Shown here one piece after another: positions 62,301 to 64,000 of a stretch of DNA of 64,000 nt (position 1 is the stretch's first letter; every line of letters starts with the position of its first letter). The translations under genes were made by a program, and so were the position numbers. Under the pieces are notes generated by a model. That model ran no database searches and had not been told where the DNA came from. It was given only the letters and a program-made list of their open reading frames with translations. Source of the stretch: JAWPMV01 sp039819665 (GTDB taxonomy: Bacteria; Bacteroidota; Bacteroidia; J057); assembly GCA_039819665.1 (NCBI GenBank), contig JBCBRM010000030.1:41510-105509 (forward strand), given 5' to 3'.

Positions 62301-64000
62301 CAGCCGTTCCTCAGGAACCGGACTCGAAAGCGAATCAGAAAATACCTGGGGTGCGTCCTGGGTAGACTATGATGATGATGGAGATGATGACCTCTTTGTC
62401 GCTGATTATGCTCACTGGCAAGCTAGTCGCATGTATCAGAACAATGGCTTTGGCATATTTTACAGTGTAGACATTGGTCAGGCAACAACACATACTGGTT
62501 CGAATGCCGGGCCTGTTTGGGGAGATTATGACAATGACGGAGATATTGATTTTTACATGGCCAATAACATTCGCGCTTACAATCATCTATATGAAAATAT
62601 AGCGGGCACCTTTGACTTAGCAGATACCACAGTTCAGGGATACGAAGGATATTCTCATAGTGCTTCCTTTGTGGACTATGACAATGACGGCTACCTCGAT
62701 ATATTCGCAACAGATTTATTCGAAACCCGTTTCAACCAACTTTTTCACAATGATCAGGATGGTACTTTTTCTACTGCCACAGGTGCTCCAATCAATCGGG
62801 AAGTAAGTCCTACCCTCAATGGAGTCTGGGGAGATTATGATAATGATGGCCTCCTGGATCTCTTTGTCGCCAATATGTGGGGAAATAACAATACCCTTTA
62901 TCACAATGATGGCAATGGAAAATTTACGGTTGCCAGTACAGGACTGATCTCAGCTGATGGGGGAAATTCGCAGAGTGGAAGTTGGGTTGATTTTGACAAT
63001 GACAGGGACCTGGATCTCTTTGTCTCCAATGCCAGCGATCAGGAAGATTTCTTATATGTAAATGATGGAGACGGCACTTTTACCAAGAATACTAGCTCTA
63101 TCATTTCTACTGAAGCTGGTCATACTATGGGTTCTGTCTGGGGAGATTTTGACAATGATGGCGACCAGGATCTCTACGTAGTGCATGATAATGGAAATAC
63201 CAATTCCCTTTTCTACAACTACGGAAGTGGAGGATTTAATAAAGTGATCACTTCTGATCCTGCCACAGATACAGAAAATTCGGTTTCCCCCATGATTTCT
63301 GACTTCGACAATGATGGGGATATAGACATCTTTGTAACCAACAGAAATGGAGAAACCAATGTCCTTTACGTGAATGATGCTGCATCTTGTGGAAATGCAT
63401 GGGTGTGTATCAATCTCACAGGTAATGCTTCCAACAAAAGCGCAGTCGGTGCACGTTTGGAACTCAAAGCCAATATTGATGGTGTAGATACCTGGCAGAC
63501 ACGTGTGATCACTACGCGTTCTGGAGGAATTAGTGCTCAAAGCAGTATGAAGGCTCATTTCGGACTGGGAGATGCATCAAGTGTAGATTCTTTGGTCATC
63601 TTCTGGCCCTCAGGCAATAAGCAGGTGATTACCAGCCTCACCATAAATCAGTGCAATGACATCAGCGAAACGCAACCTTCTACGGTTACTTTCCACGCCT
63701 TTATAGATGCTAATGGAAACTGTAACTATGATGCAGGAGAAAAAATGCTTCCGGACGTAAGCGGAGTGATTTCAGGTATCGGATACCGTATCGCAACCCA
63801 TGAAAATGGAACATTTACAGCGACTGTGGGCGTAGGTTCCTACACCTTTACCGAAGATGCTGATGCGAGATATACCCATACTTGTTACACGACTCGCGCA
63901 TTTAGTACGACCTCTGGCCAAAATACAGATGTATATCTGCCACATGAGGAAGTTTGTAGTGATCCTGATCTTTGGGTTGAGTTGGCAAGTACGGCTAAAC
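59302..64000 (+). CDS. Giant modular surface protein (LamG-like, GEVED, FG-GAP, ASPIC/UnbV, SdrD-B), partial at the right edge
   Basis: ORF open for 1,566 codons from ATG 59302 to the window end. After a signal peptide ending CPYFTFGQ come: a LamG-like/DUF8202-type domain (LLLWVRADSSLYSDA ... YQPVVNMDGIDDLLYRSD, about 45-400); a DUF11-like domain (LSIELMQSTCQEALAVYNIF, 470-600); a DUF6923-like propeller (YQTYKKKNGAPKFAKLKPAD, 612-830); a GEVED domain (VYYGLWVDWDGDFSFDDFYN ... LGLGETEDYVSS, 850-990). Then come FG-GAP/VCBS repeats (DYDDDGDDDLFVADY, DYDNDGDIDFYMAN, DFDNDRDLDLFVSN, 1010-1360); an ASPIC/UnbV domain (WVCINLTGNASNKSAVGARL, HFGLGDASSVDSLVIFWPSG, 1365-1455); and an SdrD-B-like domain starting HAFIDANGNCNYDAGEKMLP. 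It is probably exported by T9SS, though the sorting domain lies beyond the window. Confidence 0.88.
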   Translation, partial: MHSVFYNTRIQRSQAKRIIKQLNCLLALSICLICPYFTFGQSGPGGVNTDLLLWVRADSSLYSDAGSTAANPADNIQEWHDKSASGNHLYSTGSNRPVWDWTNMINYQPVVNMDGIDDLLYRSDIFGGSNSEINVFIVAQWDVLNDNAGLKFTTSELAVKRYLAHFPWNNGNFYWDVGANFGSYRVFSSSIDTQGPFLVGLENSVSNGHQSIRLKGAVSKSDLDGHTVTTDTLLIGADYNGNGDYLNASIAEIIIYDADLSTTDKEKVETYLALKYGIHIAHDFVASDGTLIWDASVMSTYHNDISGIGRDDDAGLHQKQSGQNNNEDILSIGMGSIAASNASNSSTITIDKTFFMWGNDNDDGNGIIEETTVDRPANVGKRLDREWKILEMGELGVMDLSFDLSSLNISGTSVSDFKLLVDTDGDGDFTDGGVTQIDPSSYASGVLIFDDIDLDNGDVITLKTDVPTIDLSIELMQSTCQEALAVYNIFLINNDGVEATGLTVSATLPSGFTFYGDSIALGGLATFDSTSLPTYGSTGVISWSNFGIPDQDTIVLNFSALVNSGTADGNYTLNASGGGPAQYSPSLLSGVTAVGGANCVFIPEFTCEPAFYQTYKKKNGAPKFAKLKPADGSYEEISVIDAMVNGMGYDVNTGIAYGSCQSRFVSLSEDGVIRDLGLPLAKNSFCGDMDFNGFWYGKVGGDMVKIDVSGPTIVATYSGQGIAGWDMAYNTDGNFYAVHKRTLYKFDTGTNTKSTIGSIIGATIPNSGYGAQWTGTDGYLYISNNSTGQIYQINVTTREAKLVMTSTSGLKLNDGFSCPQDIPVVFDYDYGDNIGLPQARSLAFRQEIVKDNVPDYEAFWLGAQVAADTVALANSDASTDTYDDGLTIPSAYVAGSTIAVDINLNTNMSNKRVYYGLWVDWDGDFSFDDFYNGSRTISSATTETVNVSIPSEFGDGTASWRVRVAEKELVLADGSGDLGLGETEDYVSSFTVSYPVCNTFSRSSGTGLESESENTWGASWVDYDDDGDDDLFVADYAHWQASRMYQNNGFGIFYSVDIGQATTHTGSNAGPVWGDYDNDGDIDFYMANNIRAYNHLYENIAGTFDLADTTVQGYEGYSHSASFVDYDNDGYLDIFATDLFETRFNQLFHNDQDGTFSTATGAPINREVSPTLNGVWGDYDNDGLLDLFVANMWGNNNTLYHNDGNGKFTVASTGLISADGGNSQSGSWVDFDNDRDLDLFVSNASDQEDFLYVNDGDGTFTKNTSSIISTEAGHTMGSVWGDFDNDGDQDLYVVHDNGNTNSLFYNYGSGGFNKVITSDPATDTENSVSPMISDFDNDGDIDIFVTNRNGETNVLYVNDAASCGNAWVCINLTGNASNKSAVGARLELKANIDGVDTWQTRVITTRSGGISAQSSMKAHFGLGDASSVDSLVIFWPSGNKQVITSLTINQCNDISETQPSTVTFHAFIDANGNCNYDAGEKMLPDVSGVISGIGYRIATHENGTFTATVGVGSYTFTEDADARYTHTCYTTRAFSTTSGQNTDVYLPHEEVCSDPDLWVELASTAK

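Overview
The window reads as chromosomal DNA of a member of the Bacteroidota, most likely a marine or environmental lineage near the Saprospiria/Lewinella group (the group assignment is an inference). The signs are a SusC/SusD pair, an ECF-sigma/FecR/TonB-receptor signalling cluster, DUF1573 and lipobox lipoproteins, a type IX secretion (T9SS) C-terminal sorting domain, several giant FG-GAP/VCBS surface proteins, few Shine-Dalgarno sequences, and promoter elements of the Bacteroidota TAnnTTTG type. I saw no rRNA, tRNA, CRISPR array, prophage or insertion sequence.

Layout. 1-6 kb: the start-proximal part of scpB (the gene runs off the left edge), a DUF1573 lipoprotein, a TetR regulator with a palindromic operator, a secreted parallel beta-helix protein, thymidine kinase and a long-chain acyl-CoA ligase. 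6-12 kb: a cell-surface signalling locus with a divergent four-repeat lipoprotein, an ECF sigma factor, a HExxH lipoprotein, FecR and a TonB receptor carrying an STN domain. 12-24 kb: SusC, SusD and two large tandem FG-GAP/ASPIC lipoproteins, a likely surface uptake unit. 24-29 kb: a DUF433/DUF5615 antitoxin-toxin pair whose toxin gene has an in-frame stop, a BON-LysM protein, a small basic secreted protein, a MoxR ATPase, and a PLP decarboxylase divergent from a LysR regulator. 29-34 kb: an NAD-salvage cluster (NrtR-like Nudix regulator, Prs-like kinase, NadV) with two predicted operators before the prs-like gene. 34-38 kb: two small membrane proteins, an MscS channel, a 56-residue acidic ORF, a DUF1905/YdeI protein and a thiolase. 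38-47 kb: an orphan P-loop ATPase with a terminator in its leader, a T9SS-exported M43 metalloprotease with PKD repeats, and two tandem dihaem c-type cytochrome lipoproteins. 47-59 kb: an S74/YadA-like fibre protein, a GNAT protein convergent with a family 4 glycosyltransferase, a small beta-barrel protein, a DMT exporter, an aldehyde-oxidase-type molybdoenzyme and a DUF885 peptidase. 59-64 kb: the first 1,566 codons of a giant modular surface protein that runs off the right edge.

Items most worth a second look: (1) the NrtR/Prs-like/NadV cluster with paired palindromes TTGYGTA-N5-TACAYAA, which has the architecture of NAD salvage or of the phage NAD-reconstitution pathway NARP1; (2) a dispersed family of intergenic inverted arrays written in an 8-base register (GTRTTRGN), one of which supplies the tdk stop codon; (3) the metalloprotease-like lipoprotein inside the sigma/FecR operon and the internally repeated lipoprotein divergent from it; (4) the ATPase gene preceded by an intrinsic terminator; (5) the nonsense-disrupted toxin; (6) long palindromes at the M43 protease start codon and upstream of the giant surface protein.
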